Both the position numbers and the translations under genes were made by a program. A stretch of 27,729 nt of DNA, taken from Anaerolineaceae bacterium UBA6073. GTDB taxonomy: Bacteria; Chloroflexota; Anaerolineae; Anaerolineales; Anaerolineaceae. Below, piece by piece: positions 10,354-18,524 of the stretch. Every line of letters starts with the position of its first letter. Position 1 is the first letter of the stretch. The notes under the pieces were generated by a model. The model searched no databases and was not told where the DNA came from. It saw only the letters and a list, made by a program, of their open reading frames with translations. The DNA is taken from NCBI GenBank assembly GCA_002436085.1, contig DIXT01000017.1:1-27729 (forward strand), in the 5' to 3' direction.

Positions 10354-11073
10354 ATGGAAGAACCGCAAACAAACCCACACGCGTTCTGCATCAAAGCGGA
10401 TGTGATTGGCTCCCGCGGAAGCCACCAGGCGCAGCTCCTGCCGGAAATCGCGCGGGAACTGAACGCTCGCTTTGCCGGCGACCTGCTGACGCCCTTTACC
10501 GTGCGCGCGGGGGACGAATTGTTTGGCATCCTGACGAACCCGGAGGCGGGTTTTCAGGCTTACAAGGCGCTTTACGCTCTGGCCACGGCGCGTGGGCTGC
10601 CCTTTTACGTCGGGATGGGCACGGGCAGCGTGGACCTGAGCGCGAGCGCTGACGCGGAGCTGGTGAACGGAGCGGCTATCTGGCTGGCGGCTGAAGCGCT
10701 GGACAAGCTGAAAGCTAAAGCGGAGAACGAACTCATGAGCCGCCAGAAGCGCGCCAGGTTCCGTTATGCCATCGTAGTCAGTGAAGACCCAGCGGAAAAC
10801 CAGGTGCTGCAGCATTTCCTGTATTACATCATGAGCCGCGTCATGCGGCGCACAGAGCTGCAGCGGCAAGCGGCGGCGCTCAAAGAAGCGCACCCGGACT
10901 GGGACAACCTGCGCCTGTACCGCGCGCTGAAAGGCAAAGGGCAGGAAGTCATCGCAGCGGAAAACGCCATCGCCAACTTCAGCAAGCTGCTTCGGCGGGG
11001 CGACTACCAGCTGGTACGGGACGCGGAAGAGGCGTTCCTATACCTGCTCAATCGTTTTTGCGGCGGGGAGTGA
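10354..11073 (+). CDS. SatD family protein
   Basis: The 239-residue protein resembles the SatD family, named from a streptococcal operon; its biochemical function is not established. Near the N-terminus it reads FCIKADVIGSRGSHQ, like the family's DIxxSR motif, and around residues 50-60 RAGDELFGIL, like the GDEFQxLL block. The C-terminal part is helical and could hold a helix-turn-helix, by family analogy. A GTG at 10345 would add three residues; ATG at 10354 is chosen, although neither has a strong ribosome binding site. It is followed after 49 bp by a DUF3307 membrane protein, a partnership I recall for SatD genes, suggesting a cytoplasmic/regulatory partner for that protein. Confidence 0.7.
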   Translation: MEEPQTNPHAFCIKADVIGSRGSHQAQLLPEIARELNARFAGDLLTPFTVRAGDELFGILTNPEAGFQAYKALYALATARGLPFYVGMGTGSVDLSASADAELVNGAAIWLAAEALDKLKAKAENELMSRQKRARFRYAIVVSEDPAENQVLQHFLYYIMSRVMRRTELQRQAAALKEAHPDWDNLRLYRALKGKGQEVIAAENAIANFSKLLRRGDYQLVRDAEEAFLYLLNRFCGGE

Positions 11074-11122
11074 CGGCCTTGCTGAGCAGGCCGCGCAGCA
11101 TAATTTCGTCCATGGAGGGCAA

Positions 11123-11959
11123 ATGATTAAACCTTTGGCGGTACTCATCCTGGCGCATTTGCTGGCAGATTTCATCCTGCAGCCGGCTTCGCTGATTGCC
11201 CTCAAGCAAAGCAATAATAAACCGCGCAAGTTCTGGAACAGCGGCGTCTTCTGGCACAGCGTGGTGCACCTGGCGGTCAGTACAGCGCTGCTGGTGTTAT
11301 GGGGCTTGTGGACCAAAAGCGCGCTGTTTGCCGTAGTCTGCATTTTTGCGGCGCATTACCTGATTGACCGCTTCAAATTTCTGTGGAAACCGGGTACCTG
11401 GGTCTTCATCCTGGACCAGGTACTGCATATTGTGTGTATCTATCTCATCCTGCTGGCTTTCGGGCTGGCAGCGTCCCCCGTACCGTTGGTGGGGCTAGCG
11501 GTTTCTTTCGGGCAGCACAACCTGACTCTCAGCCTTTCGAGCAAGCTCGCGCTGGGAGCCATGTGCGTGATCGGGCTGGTGTGGGTGAGCGGACACCTGG
11601 TTAAGAATATCCTTGGCTCGCTCAGGCTGCGCTCGTTTGACAGCCTGAAGAAGCCTGCCGGGGAGAACAGCGCCGCGGGCCTCGAAAAACTGCCAACGCT
11701 TGCCGAAGACAAGAACGGACAGCCAGCCGAAGCCAGCACAGGCATGTACATCGGCTACCTGGAGCGCTTGTTGGTGGGGGTCTTTATGGTTTCGGGGATT
11801 TACACCGGGCTGGGTCTGTTGGGCACGCTCAAGACGCTGGCGCGCTTTAAACAGTTGGAGAACCGCGAGATAACGGAATACTTCATTCTGGGAACAATGC
11901 TAAGCATGCTGCTGGGAATGCTGTTCGGGGCGCTCCTGCGCTTTATAATTTTCTACTGA
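11123..11959 (+). CDS. DUF3307 family membrane protein
   Basis: A 278-residue multi-pass membrane protein of unknown function. The N-terminal part carries DUF3307-like features: LAHLLADFILQP, then a conserved Lys/Asn stretch, FWHSVVHLAVS and HYLIDRFKF, with His and Asp residues at predicted helix ends. A polar, probably cytoplasmic segment at about residues 170-205 (KKPAGENSAAGLEK) separates this from a second hydrophobic region, YLERLLVGVFMVSGI to EYFILGTMLSMLLGMLFG. GGAGGGCAA precedes the ATG, a strong ribosome binding site. It sits directly behind the SatD-like gene and is convergent with the kinase-like gene at 11971. What it transports or senses, if anything, cannot be told from sequence. 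Confidence 0.72.
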   Translation: MIKPLAVLILAHLLADFILQPASLIALKQSNNKPRKFWNSGVFWHSVVHLAVSTALLVLWGLWTKSALFAVVCIFAAHYLIDRFKFLWKPGTWVFILDQVLHIVCIYLILLAFGLAASPVPLVGLAVSFGQHNLTLSLSSKLALGAMCVIGLVWVSGHLVKNILGSLRLRSFDSLKKPAGENSAAGLEKLPTLAEDKNGQPAEASTGMYIGYLERLLVGVFMVSGIYTGLGLLGTLKTLARFKQLENREITEYFILGTMLSMLLGMLFGALLRFIIFY

Positions 11960-11970
11960 GCAGAGGGGTA

Positions 11971-12621
11971 TCAGTCCTTAATTTCCAGCACTTCCCGCAC
12001 TGTTCTTAGCAGCACAGGGTCTATATCAGCCTTAAGCGAGCTCCGCTCCGGCGGAATCTTTTGCCTGTCAATCTCCTGCGCGGCTTCCATGATCCAGCGG
12101 GCGGCCATGTGCAGCGGTACGCGGCTGGTATCAATGACGAGTGAGAAAAACTGGGCTGAGTTCGCGTTGACATTATAAAAAGTCTGCAGAAAGCTTTCGC
12201 GGACTTCATCGCTGTGACGGACGATTTTTTCAGCTTCGCGAATATCGGAAATTTGTTCGGTTTGCATCGCGTTGCGGATGCGGTGTTCCAGTGGAGCGCG
12301 CAAGAGCACGTTGAGCACGTTCTGGTAATCTTTCAGAACCACGAAGCCGCCGCGCCCGATAATGACCGTGTTGTCAAGTTTGGCAAAGGCCAGGATAGTC
12401 CTGTTCAGCTGCTTTACAAGCTCCCGGTAGTCGCTGTCGAACAGCGACCAGACGCTGTGCGTGGAATCGTAGACCTTATTAAATGAGAGCAGTCCAAATT
12501 GCGACAGGACTTTTCCGATTGTTTCTTTGTCTACCAGGTGATAATTCAAGGAATTTGTGACCATCTGGCTGATCAGTCCGCCGCCAGTGCCGAGCTCACG
12601 TGACATGGTGATAACTGCCAT
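11971..12621 (-). CDS. Cytidylate kinase-like family protein
   Basis: The 216-residue protein starts MAVITMSRELGTGGGLISQM, the ITISRExGSGG-type P-loop of the cytidylate kinase-like family (AAK/Cmk-like). It continues with YHLVDKETI (the family's YxDxEI), VIIGRGG (about residue 95-101) and RAPLEHRIRNAM, a lid-like Arg cluster. True nucleotide specificity is unknown; many family members are not the housekeeping CMP kinase. The ATG at 12621 has an excellent ribosome binding site (AAAGGAGG) and is preferred over an upstream in-frame start at 12759 that would overlap prmA. It has its own promoter at 12647-12675, so it is probably not just the tail of the heat-shock operon. Confidence 0.78.
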   Translation of the reverse strand: MAVITMSRELGTGGGLISQMVTNSLNYHLVDKETIGKVLSQFGLLSFNKVYDSTHSVWSLFDSDYRELVKQLNRTILAFAKLDNTVIIGRGGFVVLKDYQNVLNVLLRAPLEHRIRNAMQTEQISDIREAEKIVRHSDEVRESFLQTFYNVNANSAQFFSLVIDTSRVPLHMAARWIMEAAQEIDRQKIPPERSSLKADIDPVLLRTVREVLEIKD

Positions 12622-12646
12622 GCGCGCCTCCTTTCTGCTTAACTGA

Positions 12647-12675
12647 AGTATAAAGACATTGGGGGCTTTAAGCAA
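12647..12675 (-). promoter_or_regulatory. Promoter for the cytidylate kinase-like gene
   Basis: On the minus strand TTGCTT (12675-12670) and TATACT (12652-12647) are separated by 17 bases. The start codon at 12621 follows 25 bases after the -10 box, with AAAGGAGG between. Confidence 0.6.
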
Positions 12676-12676
12676 C

Positions 12677-12703
12677 CTGTTTCCCCGAAGATTGCGGGAA
12701 CAG
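12677..12703 (-). terminator. Hairpin after prmA, weak terminator candidate
   Basis: On the minus strand CTGTTCCCG and CGGGGAAACAG form a 9-bp stem with a two-base bulge, between the prmA stop and the kinase-like promoter. No T-run follows, so intrinsic termination would be inefficient. Confidence 0.3.
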
Positions 12704-12734
12704 ATGCATAAAACGCACAAAAAGCAGGGCGGAC

Positions 12735-13655
12735 TTAGCCGACGACCAAACCGACCCAATCTTCCTGTTGGTATTTCGCGATGAGATTCAGGCCGTGCGC
12801 GCGCGCCGCTGCCAGCACGTCCTCAGCCTGGTTCTCCAGAATGCCCGCCAGCACCAGTTTGCCCCCGGGCGCGATCAGGTCCGCCAGCCCTTCGTCAAAC
12901 AAGCGGATGAGCACCGGCGCGAGGATGTTTGCCAGGACCAGCGGCGCTTGTTGGAGGGAGTACTTCCCCGTCAGTATGTCTGCCAGTGAACCCTGGGCTG
13001 CTTCCACTTTTTCATCGATAGCATTGATGCGGGCGTTGGCATGCGTGGCGCTGACCGCTTGCTCATCAATATCCACCGCCAGAGCCTGGGACGCGCCCGC
13101 TTTGAGCGCGGCGATGCTGAGAATGCCCGAACCGCAGCCCAGGTCAATCACCGGCTGGCCGGGGCGGATGGTGTCCTCGATAGCAAGCAGGCACAGCTGG
13201 GTGGAGGGATGGGTACCGGTGCCGAATGCCATGGCGGGGTCGATGCGCACTACGCGGCGCGTTTCTCCCACGGGGAGTTCCAGCCAGGCAGGCAGGATCA
13301 GCCAGCTTTTTCCGACCCGCAGCGGTTGGTAATTCTGCTTCCAGACCGTCATCCAATCCTGGTCTTCAATGCTGATGAATTCGGGCGCGGGCAGGGGCAC
13401 AATTCTGCCCATATACCAGAGGGCTTCTTCCAGGCTGCGCTTCTTGCTTTCCAGTTCGTCATCCTGCGGCAGGTAAGCTGCCACGCGCATCATGCCGGTG
13501 GGGATATGCTCGTGTTTTTCAGCGTCGTAAGTGGTGACATTGTCCAGCACCACGCCCTCAGGGCAGTAGCGCGCGAAGACTTCGGCGACAGCTTCAGCCA
13601 GTTCCCCGCTGCACTCTAAAGAGACTTCCATCCAGGCTTTTGGTTTGTTATCCAC
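12735..13655 (-). CDS. prmA: Ribosomal protein L11 methyltransferase PrmA
   Basis: PrmA is a SAM-dependent methyltransferase that trimethylates ribosomal protein L11. The 306-residue protein begins with the family's WxEVSxE N-terminal domain (AWMEVSLECSGELAEAV). It carries FGTGTHPSTQLCL (about residues 142-154), the SAM motif I VIDLGCGSGILSIAALKAGA (about 167-186), AVDID (191-195) and LANILAPVLI (about 237-246, the NxxxxP-type motif). The start is GTG at 13655, whose reading overlaps the dnaJ stop by 8 bp, so translation is probably coupled. The dnaJ-prmA order is also seen in Bacillus-type heat-shock operons. Length is normal. Confidence 0.93.
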   Translation of the reverse strand: MDNKPKAWMEVSLECSGELAEAVAEVFARYCPEGVVLDNVTTYDAEKHEHIPTGMMRVAAYLPQDDELESKKRSLEEALWYMGRIVPLPAPEFISIEDQDWMTVWKQNYQPLRVGKSWLILPAWLELPVGETRRVVRIDPAMAFGTGTHPSTQLCLLAIEDTIRPGQPVIDLGCGSGILSIAALKAGASQALAVDIDEQAVSATHANARINAIDEKVEAAQGSLADILTGKYSLQQAPLVLANILAPVLIRLFDEGLADLIAPGGKLVLAGILENQAEDVLAAARAHGLNLIAKYQQEDWVGLVVG

Positions 13656-14784
13656 CGAGCACGTCCTTCAGTTTGTCTAAAAAGCTGCGCTCCTGGATTT
13701 TGATATCGGTTCCCATGGTCTTCCCCAGGCTTTCCAGCAGCTTTTTCTGTTCAGCGCTCAGTTGGGTCGGGATTTGCACATTCACGGTCACAAGCTGGTC
13801 GCCGCGGCTGCCCTGGCGGTTGACAACCGGGATGCCTTTTTCCTTCAGTTTGAAGACTTTGCCCGGTTGGGTGCCCGGTGGAATGCGCAGTTTTTCGCTG
13901 CCTTCCAGGGTCGGGATGGTGATTTCATCGCCCAGAGCGGCTTGCGCCATGTTGATGTCCAGGTCCAGCAGCAAATCGTTGCCTTTGCGCCGGAAATAAC
14001 GGTGCGGCTGGACTTCCAGTTCGAGGTAAAAGTTGCCGCTGGGGCCGCCGTTGCTGCCGGGCTGACCTTCGCCGATGACGCGCACCTGGTTGCCGTTATC
14101 CACGCCAGCCGGGATATTGATTTTCCGTTTGACGGTACGGCGTTCCAACCCGGTTCCGCGGCAGGCATGGCAGGGGTCTTCAATAATTTCCCCGCGTCCG
14201 CCGCACACCGGGCAGGGACCTACCTGAACCATGGAGCCTAGAAAGGTCTGATGCACCTGGCGGACTTCACCCTGCCCCTTGCAGGTGCTGCACGTGACAG
14301 GTTTTTTGCCTGGTTCCACGCCAGAGCCTCCGCAGACGGAGCATTTCTCGTCCCGCGTGATATCAATTTCCTTTTCCACGCCGAACACAGCTTCTTCAAA
14401 GCTCAGGCGCACGCGCGCGCTCAAGTCGGCGCCGCGCCGGGGCGCGTTGCGCGAACGTCGCGCGGAGCCGCCCATGCCTGAAAAACCACCGAAACCGAAC
14501 AGCCCTTCCAGGATATCCGAGAGGTCCATGCTGCTGAAATCCGGCATGCCCTGGTAGTTCACGCCTTCCGGGCCGTAACGGTCGTAGGCGGCGCGTTTTT
14601 CCGCGTCGCTCAAGACGCCGTAAGCTTCGTTGATTTCCTTGAACTTTTCCTCGGCGTTGGGCGCGTTGTTAACGTCCGGATGGTACTGCCTTGCCAGGGA
14701 ACGAAACGCGTTCTTAATGTCATCCTGGCTGGCATTTTTTGGGACGCCAAGCACCTCGTAAAAATCTCTTTTTGTTGCCATCAT
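13648..14784 (-). CDS. dnaJ: Chaperone protein DnaJ
   Basis: DnaJ delivers substrates to DnaK and stimulates its ATPase. The 378-residue protein has an N-terminal J domain (YEVLGV to YDRYGPEG) with the essential HPD in QYHPDVNN (about 38-40). A Gly/Phe segment (GLFGFGGFSGMGG, about 93-105) follows, then four zinc-binding repeats, CSVCGGSG, CSTCKGQG, CPVCGGRG and CHACRGTG (about 147-212), and the two C-terminal beta domains. It is a complete type I DnaJ. ATGATG at 14784/14781 leaves two adjacent starts. It lies 81 bp downstream of dnaK. Confidence 0.97.
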   Translation of the reverse strand: MMATKRDFYEVLGVPKNASQDDIKNAFRSLARQYHPDVNNAPNAEEKFKEINEAYGVLSDAEKRAAYDRYGPEGVNYQGMPDFSSMDLSDILEGLFGFGGFSGMGGSARRSRNAPRRGADLSARVRLSFEEAVFGVEKEIDITRDEKCSVCGGSGVEPGKKPVTCSTCKGQGEVRQVHQTFLGSMVQVGPCPVCGGRGEIIEDPCHACRGTGLERRTVKRKINIPAGVDNGNQVRVIGEGQPGSNGGPSGNFYLELEVQPHRYFRRKGNDLLLDLDINMAQAALGDEITIPTLEGSEKLRIPPGTQPGKVFKLKEKGIPVVNRQGSRGDQLVTVNVQIPTQLSAEQKKLLESLGKTMGTDIKIQERSFLDKLKDVLGG

Positions 14785-14865
14785 GTTCAGAGCACCATAC
14801 TATCAAGAACCAAGACCCGGGGATTGTCGTAATTCCTGCGGGTGTTGGCTGCAATCCTTCAGCGG

Positions 14866-16758
14866 TTAAGCCTGTTTGAAGTCCCCGTCGACTACGTCGC
14901 CGTCATCGGGCGGGGTCTGACCGGAGCCGCCCTGCGGGTTTTCGTCCTGCGGTGGCTGTTGGGAATACGCTGCCTGACCAACCTGCTGCAGAGTCTGCAT
15001 CAGGGTCTCCACCTCGCGGTTAATTTCCGCGGGGTCGTCTTGGTCGCGCACAGATTTGACTTTTTCGACGGCGGCTTCCACTTTCTCTTTGATATCCGCG
15101 GGCACTTTTTCGCCCAGGTCGCGCAGAGTCTTTTCGGAGCTGTAGACCGCGTTGTCGGCGGTGTTGCGCGCTTCGATCAAGTCGCGCCGTTTTTGGTCTT
15201 CGTCCGCGTGCGCTTCGGCTTCCCGGCGCATTTTTTCCACTTCCGCTTCGCTCAAACCGGAGGAGGCGGTGATGGTGATATTCTGGCTGCGCCCGGTGGC
15301 GCGGTCTTTGGCGGTCACTTCCAGAATGCCGTTGGCATTGATGTCAAATGTAACCTCAATCTGGGGCACACCGCGCGGAGCAGGCGGGATGCCGTCCAGC
15401 GAAAACTTGCCAAGCGACTTGTTATCCGCTGCCATAGGGCGTTCGCCTTGCAACACGTGAATTTCTACCTGTGTTTGGCTGTCGGACGCGGTGGAGAATA
15501 CCTGCGATTCGCGCGTCGGGATGGTGGTGTTGCGCTTAATCAAAGGGGTGGCGATGCCGCCCAGGGTCTCAATGGAGAGGCTGAGCGGGGTCACGTCGAG
15601 CAGCAGAATGTCCTTGACCTCGCCGCCCAGAACGCCGGCCTGGATGGCCGCGCCCACCGCCACGACCTCATCCGGATTGACGCCCTTGTGGGGGTCCTTG
15701 CCGAATTGCTTGCGAACAGCTTCCTGTACGGCGGGCATGCGGGTCATGCCGCCCACCAGGACAACTTCGTTGATGTCGCCGTTGCTGAAGTTCGCATCGG
15801 CAAGCGCTTGCACCACAGGCTTCATGGAGCGTTCCACCAGATCTTCGGTCAGCTGCTCCAGCTTAGCGCGGGTGAGCGTGGTGACCAAATGCTTGGGTCC
15901 GGAGGCGTCGGCGGTGATATAGGGCAGGTTGATTTCCGCCTGCATGGTGGTTGAAAGTTCAATCTTGGCTTTTTCAGCCGCTTCCTTGAGGCGCTGCAGA
16001 GCCTGACGGTCCTGACGCAGGTCAATGCCATTTTCTTTCTTGAACACATCCGCGAGGTAGTCCATCACGCGCTGGTCAAAGTCATCGCCGCCCAGGAAGG
16101 TATCGCCGCTGGTGGATTTCACCTGGAAGAGACCGTCGCCGACTTCCAGCACGGAAATATCAAAGGTGCCGCCGCCCAGGTCGTACACGGCGATGGTCTC
16201 GTTCTTGCGTTTGTCCAATCCGTAAGCCAGCGCGGACGCGGTCGGCTCGTTGATGATGCGCAGCACTTCCAAACCCGCGATTTTACCGGCGTCCTTGGTG
16301 GCATTGCGCTGGGCGTCGTTGAAGTAAGCAGGCACGGTGATCACCGCCTGCGTGACCGGCTCATTCAGGTAAGCTTCGGCGTCGTGTTTCATTTTCGCCA
16401 GAATCATCGCGGAAATCTCGGGCGGGGTGTATTCTTTATCGCCCAGCATCACGCGCAGGTCTCCGTTCGGAGCCTTGTTGATCTTGTAGGGCACGCGGGT
16501 CTTGGCGCGCTGAACCTCTGCGTCGTCGTATTTGCGCCCCATAAAGCGCTTGATGGAGAAAATGGTGTTTTCAGGGTTGATGATGGCCTGGTTGCGCGCC
16601 ACCCGTCCCACCAGCCGCTCGCCGTTCTTATTCACCGCCACGACGGAAGGAACCAAGCGCTCGCCTTCCGCGGAGGGGATGACGACGGGCTCGCCGCCAA
16701 TCATCACCGCGGCGACTGAATTGGTTGTGCCTAAATCGATACCGATAATTTTTGACAT
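14866..16758 (-). CDS. dnaK: Molecular chaperone DnaK (Hsp70)
   Basis: DnaK is the ATP-driven Hsp70 that binds exposed hydrophobic peptides. The 630-residue protein begins MSKIIGIDLGTTNS, the phosphate 1 loop. It has AVITVPAYFNDAQRNATKDAG, YDLGGGTFDISVLEVGDG (phosphate 2), VLVGGMTRMPAVQE (adenosine motif), the linker DVTPLSLSIETLGG, and a substrate-binding domain ending in a Gln/Pro/Asp-rich disordered tail. Full length. AGGAG stands six bases before the ATG and overlaps the end of grpE, only 8 bp away. The order grpE-dnaK-dnaJ is the usual one. Confidence 0.98.
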   Translation of the reverse strand: MSKIIGIDLGTTNSVAAVMIGGEPVVIPSAEGERLVPSVVAVNKNGERLVGRVARNQAIINPENTIFSIKRFMGRKYDDAEVQRAKTRVPYKINKAPNGDLRVMLGDKEYTPPEISAMILAKMKHDAEAYLNEPVTQAVITVPAYFNDAQRNATKDAGKIAGLEVLRIINEPTASALAYGLDKRKNETIAVYDLGGGTFDISVLEVGDGLFQVKSTSGDTFLGGDDFDQRVMDYLADVFKKENGIDLRQDRQALQRLKEAAEKAKIELSTTMQAEINLPYITADASGPKHLVTTLTRAKLEQLTEDLVERSMKPVVQALADANFSNGDINEVVLVGGMTRMPAVQEAVRKQFGKDPHKGVNPDEVVAVGAAIQAGVLGGEVKDILLLDVTPLSLSIETLGGIATPLIKRNTTIPTRESQVFSTASDSQTQVEIHVLQGERPMAADNKSLGKFSLDGIPPAPRGVPQIEVTFDINANGILEVTAKDRATGRSQNITITASSGLSEAEVEKMRREAEAHADEDQKRRDLIEARNTADNAVYSSEKTLRDLGEKVPADIKEKVEAAVEKVKSVRDQDDPAEINREVETLMQTLQQVGQAAYSQQPPQDENPQGGSGQTPPDDGDVVDGDFKQA

Positions 16759-16766
16759 GAGTGCTC

Positions 16767-17324
16767 CTATTTTGCTACCCGTACCAGGGCGGGTCTGATT
16801 ACACGATCTTTAAGTTTGTAGCCGTTCTGGACGACTTCAATTACCTGACTATCGGAGAACACCGGGTTCTCCTCGTGGGTTACGGCTTCATGAACTGCCG
16901 GGTCAAATGCGTCCCCGGGCTGCACGTTCAAAACGCTCACGCCTTTGGCTTCCAGCGTCTTCATTAATTTCTGCAGGATGAGCGCGATGCCGCTGATCCA
17001 AGGGTCAGTCTCCGGGTCGGAAGGACTGTTCTTGAGCGCGCGTTCCAGGTCGTCCACCACAGGCAAAAAAGCTTTGATAAGATCCGCCAGGGCGTTATCG
17101 TAGACCAGAGCATTGTCCTGGTCCACGCGTTTTTTGTAATTGGCAAAGCTGGCCCGTTCACGCTGCAGGCTGTCCAGATATTCCGCGGATTGAGCTTTCA
17201 GCGTTTCACAGGCACTCTTCAGCGCGTCCAAGTCGCTTTCAACTGCCGCAACCTGTGAGCCGTCCTGTTCGCTGGCGCTTTCCGGGCGTTCTTCGTCTTT
17301 CTTTTGTTTCTTTGTATCTGTCAT
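16767..17324 (-). CDS. grpE: Nucleotide exchange factor GrpE
   Basis: GrpE releases ADP from DnaK. The chosen start MTDTKKQKKDEE (ATG at 17324, with AAGGAAA before it) gives 185 residues; the frame is open further up to 17372, but that would crowd the hrcA stop and lacks support. The protein has a charged disordered N-terminus, a long coiled-coil helix (LDALKSACETLKAQSAEYLDSLQRERA, split here as residues about 33-60) leading to FANYKKRVDQD, and the C-terminal beta domain with FDPAVHEAVTHEENP and YKLKDRVIRPALVRV, the GrpE signature. It is second in the heat-shock operon, 40 bp after hrcA. Confidence 0.95.
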   Translation of the reverse strand: MTDTKKQKKDEERPESASEQDGSQVAAVESDLDALKSACETLKAQSAEYLDSLQRERASFANYKKRVDQDNALVYDNALADLIKAFLPVVDDLERALKNSPSDPETDPWISGIALILQKLMKTLEAKGVSVLNVQPGDAFDPAVHEAVTHEENPVFSDSQVIEVVQNGYKLKDRVIRPALVRVAK

Positions 17325-17364
17325 ATCTTTCCTTGTATATGGTCGCGCAAGTGCGCGTTCTCGT

Positions 17365-18402
17365 CTATCCAATCAAGTTTTCGGCAACCAGGTCTGAGAG
17401 CAGGCCGGCCACGAAGCGCACGGTAGAGATGGTGCGCCCGTAGGGCATGCGCATAGGACCCAAGACGCCTACCGTGCCGGTAAGTTGGTCCGGGATGCCG
17501 TAGCGGGTCAGGATGACCGAGCACTGACGCAGTTCCTGCCAGGTGCCTTCACCGCCGATGAGCACCTGCACGCCGCCGACTTCATTGCCCAGGATTGTGC
17601 GGGAAAGCAGATCGTCCAGCTTGCCGCGCTCTTCCAGTAGGGAGAGGGCGGAGCGCGCCTGTTCTGTATCCGCAAACTCTGGCTCTGCCAGCACGTTGGT
17701 CATACCGTCCAGATATATCTCGCCGGTCACTAACTGCTGCGAGAGCCGCATTTGCTGCCGCACCGCCTCTATCACCTGCGTGCCGGGCGGGTCGAGAATA
17801 AAGTCCATACTGATGATTTGCTCTATGGAGCAGTTCGCGCAGCGCTCGTTGATGCGGGCAGCCAGCGCGGATAAGTCCTCTTGCGTGGTGTTGTCCGTCA
17901 GCGAGAGGATTTGCTGCCGGATCTCACCGCCCACCAAGACCAGCACCATCAGCACCTGCGCGGCGCGCGTGGAAATTAACTCCAGGTGCTTGAAGGCTAC
18001 TTTTTCCGTGTGCGGCGCGGTGACAATTGAGGCTGCCTGGGACTGCGTGGCTAGCACCGAGGCTGCCAGGCGCAGCCAGCCGTCCAGGTCTTGCTGAGCC
18101 TGGTAAAACTGGTGCGCGATGGTGTTGCGCATCGGCGCGGGCAGGGTGGTCTGCTGCGTCAGATTGCTGACGAAAAAGCGGTAGCCTTCTTCCGTCGGGA
18201 CGCGCCCAGCGGAGGTGTGCGGTTGGCGCAGGTAGCCCAATTCGGTCAGCACCGTCATTTCGTTGCGAATCGTGGCAGAACTGATGGGCAGCGTGAACTG
18301 CTCCACCAGCGTTTTTGAGCCGACTGGCTGCGCGCTGCGGGTATGCTCATGCACAATCAGCGAGAGCAGTAATTTCTGGCGTTCAGTAAGTTCCGGTTTC
18401 AT
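17365..18402 (-). CDS. hrcA: Heat-inducible transcription repressor HrcA
   Basis: HrcA binds CIRCE operators and represses chaperone genes until unfolded proteins titrate its activator (classically GroEL). The 345-residue protein has an N-terminal winged helix: LTERQKLLLSLIVHEHTRSAQPVGSKTLVEQ (about 4-34) and SSATIRNEMTVLTELGYLRQPHTSAGRVPT (about 36-65). A GAF-like dimerisation region follows, ending with GVLGPMRMPYGRTISTVRFVA near the C-terminus. Length is typical. It is the first gene of its operon and lies just downstream of a perfect CIRCE, so it is autoregulated. The ribosome binding site is weak (CAGG), which would keep repressor levels low. Confidence 0.96.
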   Translation of the reverse strand: MKPELTERQKLLLSLIVHEHTRSAQPVGSKTLVEQFTLPISSATIRNEMTVLTELGYLRQPHTSAGRVPTEEGYRFFVSNLTQQTTLPAPMRNTIAHQFYQAQQDLDGWLRLAASVLATQSQAASIVTAPHTEKVAFKHLELISTRAAQVLMVLVLVGGEIRQQILSLTDNTTQEDLSALAARINERCANCSIEQIISMDFILDPPGTQVIEAVRQQMRLSQQLVTGEIYLDGMTNVLAEPEFADTEQARSALSLLEERGKLDDLLSRTILGNEVGGVQVLIGGEGTWQELRQCSVILTRYGIPDQLTGTVGVLGPMRMPYGRTISTVRFVAGLLSDLVAENLIG

Positions 18403-18417
18403 GTCAGCCTGATTCTA

Positions 18418-18444
18418 TTAGCACTCTCAAGCCGAGAGTGCTAA
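18418..18444 (-). promoter_or_regulatory. CIRCE operator
   Basis: Perfect match to the consensus: TTAGCACTC (18418-18426), a 9-base spacer, GAGTGCTAA (18436-18444). It lies in the leader between the promoter and the hrcA start codon, the classical position for HrcA control of the hrcA-grpE-dnaK-dnaJ operon. Confidence 0.98.
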
Positions 18445-18457
18445 TTTAACAAACTTA

Positions 18458-18485
18458 ATGATACCACAGGGCGTCTAAAATTCAA
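18458..18485 (-). promoter_or_regulatory. Probable vegetative promoter of the hrcA operon
   Basis: On the minus strand TTGAAT (18485-18480) and TATCAT (18463-18458) are 16 bases apart. The CIRCE begins 13 bases after the -10 box, so bound HrcA would cover the transcription start. Confidence 0.65.
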
Positions 18486-18490
18486 GCATT

Positions 18491-18499
18491 GAGTGCTAA
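18491..18499. promoter_or_regulatory. Orphan CIRCE half-site
   Basis: GAGTGCTAA matches one CIRCE arm exactly and sits just upstream of the -35 box of the hrcA promoter, 46 bases from the full operator. No matching TTAGCACTC arm is found nine bases away. It could be a relic of a second operator or an auxiliary contact site. Confidence 0.35.
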
Positions 18500-18524
18500 G
18501 CAGTACGTAAGATTTCTGTAAGAA

